From assembly GCA_903813345.2 (NCBI GenBank), contig CAIIXF020000012.1, forward strand, positions 21,216,184-21,280,183: a stretch of 64,000 nt of DNA, given 5' to 3'. The position numbers were made by a program, and so were the translations under genes. Below are positions 14,801 to 25,775 of this stretch, piece by piece. This stretch comes from Owenia fusiformis (lineage: Eukaryota > Annelida > Polychaeta > Sabellida > Oweniidae). Under the pieces are notes generated by a model. It saw only the letters and a program-made list of their open reading frames with translations, ran no database searches and was not told where the DNA came from. Position 1 is the stretch's first letter. Every line of letters begins with the position of its first letter.

Positions 14801-17240
14801 AGCTTGCGCAACCACCGCATGCATGCTCCTAAGGTTACCTCTATACACTTTGTACTAGCGTACCTAGTGTAGCTAGCGGAGCCACCGAATGCCTGCTCCT
14901 TAGCTTACCTCCAGACCGTGTGTAGCCGCGTAGCGAGTTTAGCTAGTGTAGCTACCGCATGCATGCTCCTAAGGTTACTTCTATACCCTCTCTAGCCGCG
15001 TAGCGAGTATAGCTAGCGCAACCACCGCATGCAAGCTCCTAAGGTTACCTCTATACACTCTGTACTAGCGTTCCTAGTGTATCTATCGTAGCCACCGCAT
15101 GCATGCTCCTTAGCTTACCTCTATACACTGTTGTAGCGTACCCAGTGCAGCTAGGGTAGCCACTGAATGCATGCTCCTAGGCTTACAACCAGACCCTTTG
15201 TCAGTATGGCTAGCAGAGCCACCGAATGCCTGCTCCTAAGCTTACCTCCAGACCCTCTCTAGCCGCGTAGCGAGTTTAGCTAGTGTAGGTACCGCATGCA
15301 TGCTCCTAAGGTTACCTCTATACCCTCTCTAGCCGCGTAGCGAGTATAGCTAGCGCAACCACCGCATGCATGCTCCTAAGGTTACCTCTATACACTTTGT
15401 ACTAGCGTACCTAGTGTATCTAGCGTAGCCACCGCATACATGCTCATAAGGTTACCTCTATACACTGTTGTAGCGTACCCAGTGTAGCTAGCGTAGCCAC
15501 TGAATGCATGCTCCTTGGCTTACAACCAGACCCTTTGTAGCCGCTAAGCCAGTGTGGCTAGCAAAGCCACCGAATGCCTGCTCCTAAGCTTACCTCCAGA
15601 CCCTGTGTAGCCGCGTAGCGAGTTTTGCTAGTGTAGCTACCGCATGCTTGCTCCTAAGGTTACCTCTATACACTGTTGTAGCGTACCCAGTGTAGCTAGC
15701 GTAACCACTGAATGCATGCTCCTAGGCTTACAACCAGACCCTTTGTAGCCGCTAAGCCAGTGTGGCTAGCAAAGCCACCGAATGCCTGCTCCTAAGCTTA
15801 CCTCCAGACCCTGTGTACCCGCGTAGCGAGTTTAGCTAGTGTAGCTACTGCATGCTTGCTCCTAAGGTTACCTCTATACACTCTGTACTGGCGTACCTAG
15901 AGCTCCTAATGTTACCTCTATACACTTTGTATTAGTGTACCTAGTGTAGCCACTGAATGCAATGCATGCTCTTAGCCTTACATCCATACCCTGTGTAGCC
16001 GCTTAGCCAGTGTGGCAAGCAAAGCCACCGAATGCCTGCTCCTAAGATTACAGCTAGCGTAGCTACTGCATATATTATCCTAAGGTTACCTCTATACCCT
16101 CTCTAGCCGCGTAGCGAGTATAGCTAGCGCAACCACCGCATGCATGCTCCTTAGGTTACCTCTATACACTCTGTACTAGCGTACCTAGTGTATCTAGCGT
16201 AGCCACCGCATGCATGCTCCTTAGCTTACCTCTATACACTGTAGTACAGTACCCAGTGTAACTAGCGTAGCCACTGAATGCATGCTCCTAGGCTTACAAC
16301 CAGACCCTTTGTAGCCGCTTAGCCAGTGTGGCTAGCAAAGCCACCGAATGCCTGCTCCTAAGCTTACCTCCAGACCCTGTGTAGCGCGTAGCGAGTTTAG
16401 CTAGCGTAGCTACGGCATACATTATACTAAGTTTACCTCTATACCCTCTCTAGCCGCGTAGCGAGTATAGCTTGCGCAACCACCGCATGCATGCTACTAA
16501 GGTTACCTCTATACACTTTGTACTAGCGTATCAGTGTAGCTAGCGGAGCCACCGAATGCCTGCTCCTTAGCTTACCTCCAGACCGTGTGTAGCCGCGTAG
16601 CGATTTTAGCTAGTGTAGCTACCGCATGCATGCTCCTAAGGTTACCTCTATACCCTCTCTAGCCGCGTAGCGAGTATAGCTAGCGCAACCACCGCATGCA
16701 TGCTCCTAAGGTTACCTCTATACACTCTGTACTAGCGTTCCTAGTGTATCTAGCGTAGCCACCGCATGCAAGCTCCTTAGCTTACCTCTATACACTGTTG
16801 TAGCGTACCCAGTGCAGCTAGGGTAGCCACTGAATGCATGCTCCTAGGCTTACAACCAGACCCTTTGTCAGTATGGCTAGCAAAGCCACCGAATGCCTGC
16901 TCCTAAGCTTACCTCCAGACCCTCTCTAGCCGCGTAGCGAGTTTAGCTAGTGTAGGTACCGCATGCATGCTCCTAAGGTTACCTCTATACCATCTCTAGC
17001 CGCGTAGCGGGTATAGCTAGCGCAACCACCGCATGCATGCTCCTAAGGTTACCTCTATACACTTTGTACTAGCGTACCTAGTGTATCTAGCGTAGCCACC
17101 GCATACATGCTCCTAAGGTTACCTCTATACACTGTTGTAGCGTACCCAGTGTAGCTAGCGTAGCCACTGAATGCATGCTCCTAGGCTTACAACCAGACCC
17201 TTTGTAGCCGCTAAGCCAGTGTGGCTAGCAAAGCCACCGA
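8880..17240. repeat. Large-scale satellite blocks repeated at ~3.4, ~2.6 and ~1.7 kb spacing
   Basis: A marker monomer with CCAGACCGTGTGTAG occurs near 8883, 12309, 14911 and 16579 within this interval, and also near 1061, 4390 and 20269. After the first three markers here, the same train of variant monomers follows, including GTGCAGCTAGGGTAGCC, TTTGTCAGTATGG and CTGGCGTACCTAGAGCTCC. Each train is about 1.1 kb or longer. Spacings are about 3.42, 2.60 and 1.67 kb. This is a second, irregular level of higher-order organisation, expected from unequal exchange of blocks. Confidence 0.7.
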
Positions 17241-17640
17241 ATGCCTGCTCCTAAGCTTACCTCCAGACCCTGTGTAGCCGCGTAGCGAGTTTAGCTAGTG
17301 TAGCTACCGCATGCTTGCTCCTAAGGTTACCTCTATACACTGTTGTAGCGTACCCAGTGTAGCTAGCGTAGCCACTGAATGCATGCTCCTAGGCTTACAA
17401 CCAGACCCTTTGTAGCCGCTAAGCCAGTGTGGCTAGCAAAGCCACCGAATGCCTGCTCCTAAGCTTACCTCCAGACCCTGTGTAGCCGCGTAGCGAGTTT
17501 AGCTAGTGTAGCTACCGCATGCTTGCTCCTAAGGTTACCTCTATACACTGTTGTAGCGTACCCAGTGTAGCTAGCGTAGCCACTGAATGCATGCTCCTAG
17601 GCTTACAACCAGACCCTTTGTAGCCGCTCAGCCAGTGTGG
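17102..17640. repeat. Local three-monomer (B-E-A) variant with 208-bp period
   Basis: Here subtypes C and D are missing and the order is B-E-A-B-E-A. The string ATGCTTGCTC recurs at 17311 and 17519, exactly 208 bp apart, which equals 70+68+70. Similar B-to-E junctions without C and D occur near 9640 and 13060. This shows that subtype order is not fixed and that shortened units have themselves been amplified. Confidence 0.8.
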
Positions 17641-19199
17641 CTAGCAAAGCCACCGAATGCCTGCTCCTAAGATTACATCTAGACCCTGTGTAGCCGCGTA
17701 ATGAGTTTAGCTAGCGTAGCTACTGCATACATTATCCTAAGGTTACCTCTATACCCTCTCTAGCCGCGTAGCGAGCATAGCTAGCGCAACCACCGCATGC
17801 ATTCTCCTTAGGTTACCTCTATACACTCTGTACTAGCGTACCTAGTGTATCTAACGTAGCCACCGCATGCATGCTCCTTAGCTTACCTCTATACACTGTA
17901 GTAGCGTACCCAGAGTAACTAGCGTAGCCACTGAATGCATTTTCCTAGGCTTACAACCAGACCCTTTGTAGCCGCTTAGCCAGTGTGGTTAGCAAAGCCA
18001 CCGAATGCCTGCTCCTAAGCTTACCTCCAGACCCTCTGTAGCCGTGGAGCGATTTTAGCTAGCGTAGGTACCGCATACATTATCCTAAGGTTACCTCTAT
18101 ACCCTCTCTAGCCGCGTAGCGAGTATAGCTAGCGCAACCACCGCATGCATGCTCCTAAGGTTACCTCTATACACTTTGTATTAGCGTACCTTGTGTAGCC
18201 ACTGAATGCATGCTCTTAGCCTTACATCCATACCCTGTGTAGCCGCTTAGCTAGTGTGGCACGCAAAGCCACCGAATGCCTGCTCCTAATATTACATCCA
18301 GACCCTGTGTAGCCGCACAATGAGTTTAGCTAGTGTAGCTACCGCATGCATGCTCCTAAGGTAACCTCTATACCCTCTATAGCCGCGTAGAGAGTAAAGC
18401 TAGCGCAACCAACGCATGCATGCTCCTAAGGTTACCTCTATACACTCTGTACTAGCGTACCTAGTGTATCTAGCGTAGCCACCGCATGCATGCTCCTTAG
18501 CTTACTTCTATACACTGTAGTAGCGTACCCAGTGTAGCTAGCGTAGCCACCGCATGCATGCTCCTAGGGCTTACAACCAGACCCTTTGTAGCCCCTTAGC
18601 CAGTGTGGCTAGCAAAGCCACCGAATGCCTGCTCCTAAGCTTACCTCCAGACCCTGTGTAGCCGAGTAGCGAGTTTACCTAGTGTAGCTACCGCATGCAT
18701 GCTCCTAAGGTTACCTCTATACCCTCTCTAGCCGCGTAGCGAGTATAGCTAGCGCAACCACCGCATGCATGCTCCTTAGGTTACCTCTATACACTCTGTA
18801 CTAGCGTACCTAGTGTATCTAGCGTAGCCACCGCATACATGCTCCTTAGGTTACCTCTATACACTGTAGTAGCGTACCCAGGGTAACTAGCGTAGCCACT
18901 GAATGCATGCTCCTAGGCTTACAACCAGACCCTTTGTAGCCGTTTAGCCAGTGTGGTTAGCAAAGCCACCGAATGCCTGTTCCTAAGCTTACCTCCAGAC
19001 CCTGTGTAGCCGCGGAGCGATTTTAGCTAGCGTAGGTACCGCATACATTATCCTAAGGTTACCTCTATACCCTCTCTAGCCGCGTAGCGAGTATAGCTAG
19101 CGCAACCACCGCATGCATGCTCCTAACGTTACCTCTATACACTTTGTATTAGTGCACATAGTGTAGCCACTGAATGCATGCTCTTAGCCTTACATCCAT

Positions 19200-22060
19200 A
19201 CCCTGTGTAGCCGCTTAGCCAGTGTTGCAAGCAAAGCCACCGAATGCCTCCTCCTAAGATTACATCCAGACCCTGTGTAGCTGCGTAATGAGTTTAGCTA
19301 GCGTAGCTACTGCATACATTATCCTAAGGTTACCTCTGTACCCTCTCTAGCCGCGTAGCGAGTATAGCTAGCGCAACCACCGCATGCATGCTCCTTAGGT
19401 TACCTCTATACACTCTGTACTAGCGTATCTAGTGTATCTAGCGTAGCCACCGCATGCATGCTCCTTAGCTTACATCTATACACTGTAGTACCTTACCCAG
19501 TGTATCTAGCGTAGCCACTGCATGCATGCTCCTTAGCTTACCTCTAGCTATACACTGTAGTACCGTACCCAGTGTAACTAGCGTAGCCACTGAATGCATG
19601 CTCATAGGGCTTACAACCAGACCCTTTGTAGCCGCTTAGCCAGTGTGGCTAGCAAAGCCACCGAATGCCTGCTCCTAAGCTTACCGCCAGACCCTGTGTA
19701 GCCGCGTAGCGAGTTTACCTAGTGTAACTACCGCATGCATGCTCCTAAGGTTACCTCTTTACCCGTTACCTCTATACCCGCTAGCCGCATAACGAGTATA
19801 GCTAGGCTTACCTTCGCATGCATGCTCCTAAGGTTACCTCTATACACTCTGTACTAGCGTTCCTAGTGTATCCCGTGTAGCCACCGTATGCATGCTCCTT
19901 AGCTTGCCTCTATACACTGATGTAGAGTACCCAGTGTAGCTAGCGTAGCCACTGAATGCATGCTCCTAGGCTTACAACCAGACCATTTGTAGCCGCTTAG
20001 CCAGTGTGGCTAGCAAAGCCACCGAATGCCTGCTCCTAAGCTTACCTCTATACCCTCTCTAGCCGTGTAGCGAGTTTAGCTAGCGTAGCTACCGCATACA
20101 TTATCCTAAGTTTACCTCTATACCCTCTCTAGCCGCGTAGCGAGTATAGCTTGCGCAACCACCGCATGTATGCTCCTAAGGTTACCTCTATACACTTTGT
20201 ACTAGCGTACCTAGTGTAGCTAGCGGAGCCACCGAATGGCTGCTCCTTAGCTTACCTCCAGACCGTGTGTAGCTGCGTAGCGAGTTTAGATAGTGTAGCT
20301 ACCGCATGCATGCTCCTAAGGTTACCTCTATACCCTCTCTAGCCGCGTAGCGAGTATAGCTAGCGCAACCACCGCATGCATGCTCCTTAGGTTACCTCTA
20401 TACACTCTGTACTAGCGTTCCTAGTGTATCTAGCGTAGCCACCGCATGCAAGCTCCTTAGCTTACCTCTATACACTGTTGTAGCGTACCCAGTGCAGCTA
20501 GGGTAGCCACTGAATGCATGCTCCTAGGCTTACAACCAGACCCTTTGTCAGTATGGCTAGCAAAGCCACCGAATGCCTGCTCCTAAGCTTACCTCCAGAC
20601 CCTCTCTAGCCGCGTAGCGAGCTTAGCTAGTGTAGCTACCGCATGCATGCTCCTAAGGTTACCTCTATACCCTCTCTAGCTGCGTAGCGAGTATAGCTAG
20701 CGCAACCACGGCATGCATGCTCCTAAGGTTACCTCTATACACTTTGTACTAGCGTACCTAGTATATCTAGCGTAGCCACCGCATACATGCTCCTAAGGTT
20801 ACCTCTATACACTGTTGTAGCGTACCCAGTGTAGCTAGCGTAGCCACTGAATGCATGCTCCTAGGCTTACAACCAGACCCTTTGTAGCCGCTAAGCCAGT
20901 GTGGCTAGCAAAGCCACCGAATGCCTGCTCCTAAGCTTATCTCCAGACCCTGTGTAGCCGCGTAGCGAGTTTAGCTAGTGTAGCTACCGCATGCTTGCTC
21001 CTAAGGTTACCTCTATACACTCTGTACTGGCGTACCTAGAGCTCCTAAGGTTACCTCTATACACTTTGTATTAGCGTACCTAGTGTAGCCACTGAATGCA
21101 TGCTCTTAGCCTTACATCCATACCCTGTGTAGCCGCTTAGCCAGTGTGGCAAGCAAAGCCACCGAATGCCTGCTCCTAAGATTACATCCAGGCCCTGTGT
21201 AGCCGCGTAATGAGTTTAGCTACACTGTAGTAGCGTACCCAGAGTAACTAGCGTAGCCACTGAATGCATTTTCCTAGGCTTACAACCAGACCCTTTGTAG
21301 CCGCTTAGCCAGTGTGGTTAGCAAAGCCACCGAATGCCTGCTCCTAAGCTTACCTTCAGACCCTCTGTAGCCGCGGAGCGATTTTAGCTAGCGTAGGTAC
21401 CGCATACATTATCCTAAGGTTACCTCTATACCCTCTCTAGCCGCGTAGCGAGTATAGCCAGCGCAACCACCGCATGCATGCTCCTAAGGTTACCTTTATA
21501 CACTCTTTACTAGCGTCCCTAGTGCATCTAGCGTAGCTACCGCATGCATGCTCCTAAGGTTACCTCTATACACTCTCTAGCCGCGTAGCGAGTATAGCTA
21601 GCGCAACCACCGCATGCATGCTCCTCTATACACTCTGTACTAGCGTACCTAGTGTATCTAGCGTAGCCACCGCATGCATGCTCCTTAGCTTACCTCTATA
21701 CACTGTTGTAGCGTACCCAGTGTAGCTAGCGTAGCCACTGAATGCATGCTCCTAGGCTTACAACCAGACCCTTTGTCACTGTGGCTAGCAAAGCCACCGA
21801 ATGCCTGCTCCTAAGCTTACCTCCAGACCCTGTGTAGCCGCGTAGCGAGTTTAGCTAGTGTATCTACCGCATGCATGCGCCTAAGGTTACCTCTATACAC
21901 TCTGTATCTAGCGCAGACACCGCATGCATGCTCCTTAGCTTACCTCTATACACTGTTGTTGCGTACCCAGTGTAGCTAGCGTAGCCACTGAATGCATGCT
22001 CCTAGGCTTACAACCAGACCCTGTGTAGCCGCGTAGCGAGTTTAGCTAGTGTATCTACCG
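19200..22060. repeat. Right copy of the long duplicated satellite segment
   Basis: This matches the first ~2.8 kb of the window almost base for base, with offset 19199 and then 18786 after the 413-bp copy-number difference. Beyond about 22060 the local order of monomers changes and the correspondence weakens. Confidence 0.85.
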
Positions 22061-23938
22061 CATGCATGCTCCTAAGGTTACCTCTATACACTCTGTACTA
22101 GCGTACCTAGTGTATCTAGCGTAGCCACCGCATGCATGCGCCTAAGGTTACCTCTATACACTCTGTATCTAGCGCAGACACCGCATGCATGCTCCTTAGC
22201 TTACCTCTATACACTGTTGTAGCGTACCCAGTGTAGCTAGCGTAGCCACTGAATGCATGCTCCTAGGCTTACAACGAGACCCTTTGTAGCCGCTTAGTGG
22301 CTAGCAATGCCATCGAATGCCTGCTCCTAGGCTTACAACCAGACCCTGTGTAGCCGCGTAGCGAGTTTAGCTAGCGTAGCTACCGCATACATTATCCTAA
22401 GGTTACCTCTATACCCTCTCTAGCCGCGTAGCGAGTATAGCTAGCGCAACCACCGCATGCATGCTTCTTAGCTTACCTCTATACACTGTAGTAGCGTACC
22501 CAGTGTAACTAGCGTAGCCACTGAATGCATGCTCCTAGGCTTACAACCAGACCCTTTGTAGCCGCTTAGCCAGTGTGGCTAGCAAAGCCACCGAATGCCT
22601 GCTCCTAAGCTTACCTCCAGACCCTGTGTAGCCGCGTAGCGAGTTTAGCTAGCGTAGCTACCGCATACATTATCCTAAGGTTACCTCTATAACCTCTCTA
22701 GCCGCGTAGCAAGTATAGCTAGCGCAACCACCGCATGCATGCTCCTAGGGTTACCTCTATAAACTCTGTAGTAGCGTACCTAGTGTATCTAGCGTAGCCA
22801 CCGCATGAATGCTCCTTAGCTTACCTCTATACACTGTAGTAGCGTACCCAGTGTAGCTAGCGTAGCCACTGAATGCATGCTCCTAGGCTTACAACGAGAC
22901 CCTTTGTAGCCGCTTAGTGGCTAGCAATGCCATCGAATGCCTGCTCCTAAGCTTACCTCTTGACCCTGTGTAGCCGCGTAGCGAGTTTAGCTAGTGTAGC
23001 TACCGCATGCATGCTCCTAAGGTTACCTCTATACCCTCTCTAGCCGCGTAGCGAGTACAGCTAGCGCAACCACCGCATGCATGCTCCTAAGGTTACCTAT
23101 ATACACTCTGTACTAGCATACCTAGTGTATCTAGCGTAGCCACCGCATGCATGCTCCTAAGGTTACCTCTATACACTCTGTACTAGCGTACCTAGTGTAT
23201 CTAGCGTAGCCACCGCATGCATGCTCCTAAGGTTACCTCTATACACTCTGTACTAGCGTACCTAGTGTGTCTAGCGTAGCCACTGCATGCATGCTCCTTA
23301 GGTTACCTCTATACACTGTAGTAGCGTACCCAGTGTAACTAGCGTAGCCACTGAATGCATGCTCCTTTGCTTACAACCAGACCCTTTGTAGCCGCTTAGC
23401 CAGTGTGGCTAGCAAAGCCACCGAATGCCTGCTCCTAAGCTCTCCTCCAGACCCTGTGTAGCCGCGTAGCGAGTTTAGCTAGCGTAGCTACCGCATACAT
23501 TATCCTACCTCTATACCCTCTCTAGCCGCGTAGCGAGTATAGCTAGCGCAACCACCGCATGCATGCTCCTCTATACACTCTGTACTAGCGTACCTAGTGT
23601 ATCTAGCGTATCCATCGCATGCATGCTCCTTAGCTTACCTCTTTACCTTAATGTTCAACCTGGGGCCAAAATTCATTGGAAATCAGGCGTTTATTTTGCC
23701 CAGAACGCAAATTATATGCATATAAGAAAGACAAAATGTAAAATAAGTACATTTTCAGGTTTTTGTACTCATACACTGAGATTTGAACTTTTTCCTCTTT
23801 CACCTTTCGTTTTACCATATTTTGACGTTTTTATTGTCTTCCTTGAAAAAGTATATTGATTCCATATATATGAGCAAGTGTGTAATAGACCTTTATTAGA
23901 GAAAATATCAAAATGTAAAATATCTTTGCGAAATGTAT

Positions 23939-24021
23939 CACAGCCCGTTGGTGCAATGTTAAGCTATGTTGATCGCTTAAAACTCTCAATGTCATGGGTT
24001 CTATTCCTACTGTCCCCTATC
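23939..24021 (+). other. tRNA-like module 1 (A/B-box-like), representative copy
   Basis: The usual form is GGCCCGTTGGTGCAATGGTA, then about 40 bp, then GGGTTCGATTCCTAC, and then GTCCCC. These resemble a Pol III A box (TGGTGCAATGG) and B box (GGTTCGATTCC). This first copy is damaged (GGGTTCTATTCC and an insertion in the A-box side). Cleaner copies lie at 26821-26892 and 57777-57848 and in every unit. The anticodon arm does not fold well, so this is tRNA-derived sequence, not a tRNA gene. Confidence 0.65.
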
Positions 24022-24110
24022 TATAATTTTTTTGTGACATTTATTATGATATTATAAACTTCAAAATGCAAGAAATTTCTGTGTCTCATATGTCTGTTCA
24101 AGTTTAGCTT

Positions 24111-24166
24111 TGTGGCATCGTACTCGCTAACAATGGTAATGTTATGAGTTCAATTCATGGGAGGTT
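24111..24166 (+). other. tRNA-like module 2 (weak), representative copy
   Basis: Contains GTGGCATCGTACTCGCTAAC followed by AATGGTAATG and then GAGTTCAATTCATGGGAGG. The GAGTTCAATTC segment resembles a degenerate B box and the upstream part a poor A box. It lies about 150 bp after the B box of module 1 and recurs in each basic repeat, except the last unit near 60000, where it is deleted. Confidence 0.4.
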
Positions 24167-24245
24167 CTTTAGCATAGTATAACTTTTTGATTTTTGTACA
24201 GGACTATTAGGAAATGTAAAAATAGAATACATTCTTTAACAATAG

Positions 24246-24324
24246 GGCTTGGTCAAGATGGCCTAGTGGCCTTAGGCACTTGCTGGGGTCCCGAGATGCT
24301 ATGGGTTCGAAACTCTTCAGGGAG
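24246..24324 (+). other. tRNA-like module 3 (A box TGGCCTAGTGG, B box GGTTCGAAACT), representative copy
   Basis: GGTCAAGATGGCCTAGTGG matches the A-box pattern TRGCNNAGTGG very well, and GGGTTCGAAACTSTTCAGGG supplies a B-box-like GGTTCGAAAC about 45 bp later. The inter-box length fits a class II (Leu/Ser-like) tRNA ancestor. This is the best A-box match in the unit. It recurs in every basic repeat of both arrays. The 570-bp B insert lies shortly downstream of it. Confidence 0.65.
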
Positions 24325-24600
24325 TATTAAAAGACACACTTGTATTTTATTCTTTAATTCTCATGATTAATGAGTTTCATTGTGATATCACTTTCATTTT
24401 GATATAAGTTGCTAAAATATTTTACTTTACTGTCGAATTCCGCCAATTTTCGTTGGTGGTTGTGAAATAGATATGGTGTAACGAGCAAGATAATTCATTA
24501 TTTCAAGCCATTTATTAGATATTACGACAATTTTATCAAAATCAAGTATTTTCGGCCTATAAAAATCCAAATGTAAGATATCTTGGTGCCACGCATCATT

Positions 24601-24682
24601 GGCCTGTTGGCTCACTGGTATGTTGATGGCTTGAATTGCTCGAATATTTGCATATCATAGTCCTTAATGTTCAACCTGGGGA
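24601..24682 (+). other. tRNA-like module 4, paralogous to module 1
   Basis: The first half, GGCCTGTTGGCTCACTGGTA then TGTTGATGGCTTGAA, is a clear sister of module 1 (GGCCCGTTGGTGCAATGGTA then TGTTGATCGCTTAAA). The B-box position holds a degenerate TGTTCAACCTGGGG. The similarity suggests the ~1-kb basic repeat grew by internal duplication of a smaller tRNA-derived repeat. Confidence 0.6.
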
Positions 24683-24771
24683 CAAAATTCGTTGGAAATC
24701 AGGCGTTTATTTTGCCCAAAACGCAAATTATATGTATATAAGAAAGACAAAATGTAAAATCAGTACATTTT

Positions 24772-25678
24772 ACGTGTCGCAAAAAGGTCGCTCACGCATT
24801 GTTACACATTTTCGCTTTTTAACACCACAGAATGTGACGTTTTTTGAGAAAAATGTGCACATATGGAAATCCTTTCGTCCTCCACATTTGCCTCTATATC
24901 TCAAAATATTTAAGGCGAATAACTCTGATATCGTATGTATTAAAAATGGGATAGGAGCATCATAAAACACGAATCAATTGATATTTTAGTTGAAATACTG
25001 TAAATATACGTGTTGCTGTGCTTGAAAATAGGCGAATGGCGTAAATTAGCCCTATTTTAATGAATTTTGAAAACCTTTCGTCCTCCACTTTTCCACATAC
25101 AACAGAAAACACATACTTCTGCGAACAAAATCAACTATTCATTAATAAACTAGAGTTTAAGAGCAAAATCATCATGTATGATTTATTAAAAATTGATCTT
25201 GTTGTTTTTTTGTTCTTATTTTTTGTTTAATGTACACCTGAAAAGTTGAGGGTAACAAAAAATGAGCAAAAAAGGTCGCTGTCAACAGATTCTATTTTTC
25301 AAACTCTATGACGTCACAATAGGGGACGCTTACTAAAATTCAACCTTTGAAATAAAACTTCCATCTACCTTTATCAAGACGAAAAATAAGTATAATAGTC
25401 ATATATTGTTTGAGTAATGAGCGTTTAAAGACGAAAAATAATTCAAAATGTAACGTGTCAACAGGGGATATTTGCCAGATGTTTTGGTAAAAAACTCTTA
25501 TTTTAAAAAAGAACGCGCAGGAATCGTGAACGGAGTGTAATTGATCTAAAAACTTCATCGAAACAGCTTTAAAATGATATATAACTTTAATTAGAATATT
25601 ATCGTATAATCCGGGGAATCAAAGTTACATTCACGCGATACCCTCAAAAAACAAATGCGAGACCTTTTTGCGACACGT
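24772..25678. mobile_element. MITE with 18-bp perfect TIRs (ACGTGTCGCAAAAAGGTC), copy in A1
   Basis: The left end ACGTGTCGCAAAAAGGTC at 24772-24789 is matched by its exact complement at 25661-25678, giving a 907-bp AT-rich element. An internal GCAAAAAAGGTCGCT near 25265 repeats the terminal motif. Two blocks with CCTTTCGTCCTCCAC (near 24866 and 25077) form an internal repeat. A TGACGTCA site lies at 25309-25316. Basic repeats without the element read directly from CAGTACATTTT into CAACGGTTT, then ACACTGAGATTTGAAC, so the insertion interrupts the unit between modules 4 and 1, with a small loss of host sequence. No transposase frame is visible. Superfamily unassigned; no clear target-site duplication. 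Confidence 0.75.
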
Positions 25679-25775
25679 CACTGACATTTGAACTTTTTTC
25701 TCTTTCACCTTTCGTAAATTTACCATATTTTGACGTTTTTATTGTCTTCTTGAAAAAGTATATTGATTCCATATA

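Larger units (their letters stand above)
1..23644. repeat. Satellite DNA, ~70-bp monomers in a five-monomer (~348 bp) higher-order repeat
   Basis: The whole stretch is tandem copies of a ~70-bp monomer. Five subtypes recur in the order A (starts ACCCTTTGTAGCCGC, ends TTACCTCCAG), B (ACCCTGTGTAGCCGCG, with GAGTTTAGC), C (ACCCTCTCTAGCCGCG, with GAGTATAGC), D (ACACTCTGTACTAGCG) and E (ACACTGTTGTAGCG, ends TTACAACCAG). Counted lengths are 70, 70, 70, 70 and 68 bp. Every monomer shares a core around GCATGCATGCTCCTAAGG or a close variant, rich in short palindromes (GCATGC, GCTAGC, CCTAGG). A common 11-bp deletion in A gives ACCCTTTGTCAGTG and shortens the unit to 337 bp. No reading frame of 60 codons lies inside it until the last few dozen bases, because CTAG/TAG occurs throughout and a 70-bp period rotates all frames. 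Base composition is visibly more GC-rich than the AT-rich flank. A centromeric or pericentromeric role is inference only. Confidence 0.97.
23645..24433. repeat. Partial first macrosatellite unit, at the satellite junction
   Basis: The 70-bp satellite stops at about 23641-23646, in ...TTAGCTTACCTCTTTACC, and continues directly as TTAATGTTCAACCTGGGGCC, which lies inside the fourth tRNA-like module of the basic repeat. This copy lacks both A-form MITEs: at 23862 it reads GATTCCATATATATGAGC, the empty target site of the mariner-type insertion. It is more diverged than internal units, for example TTCATTGG where the others have TTCGTTGG. Confidence 0.85.

Noticed and set aside
1-23644. CRISPR-like array (short regularly spaced repeats)
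   Set aside because: There are no unique spacers; the whole monomer is repeated head to tail, which is satellite DNA in a eukaryotic context.
23563-23859. 98-codon frame crossing the satellite/macrosatellite junction
   Set aside because: It joins two unrelated repeats by chance; no start context or homology supports a gene.
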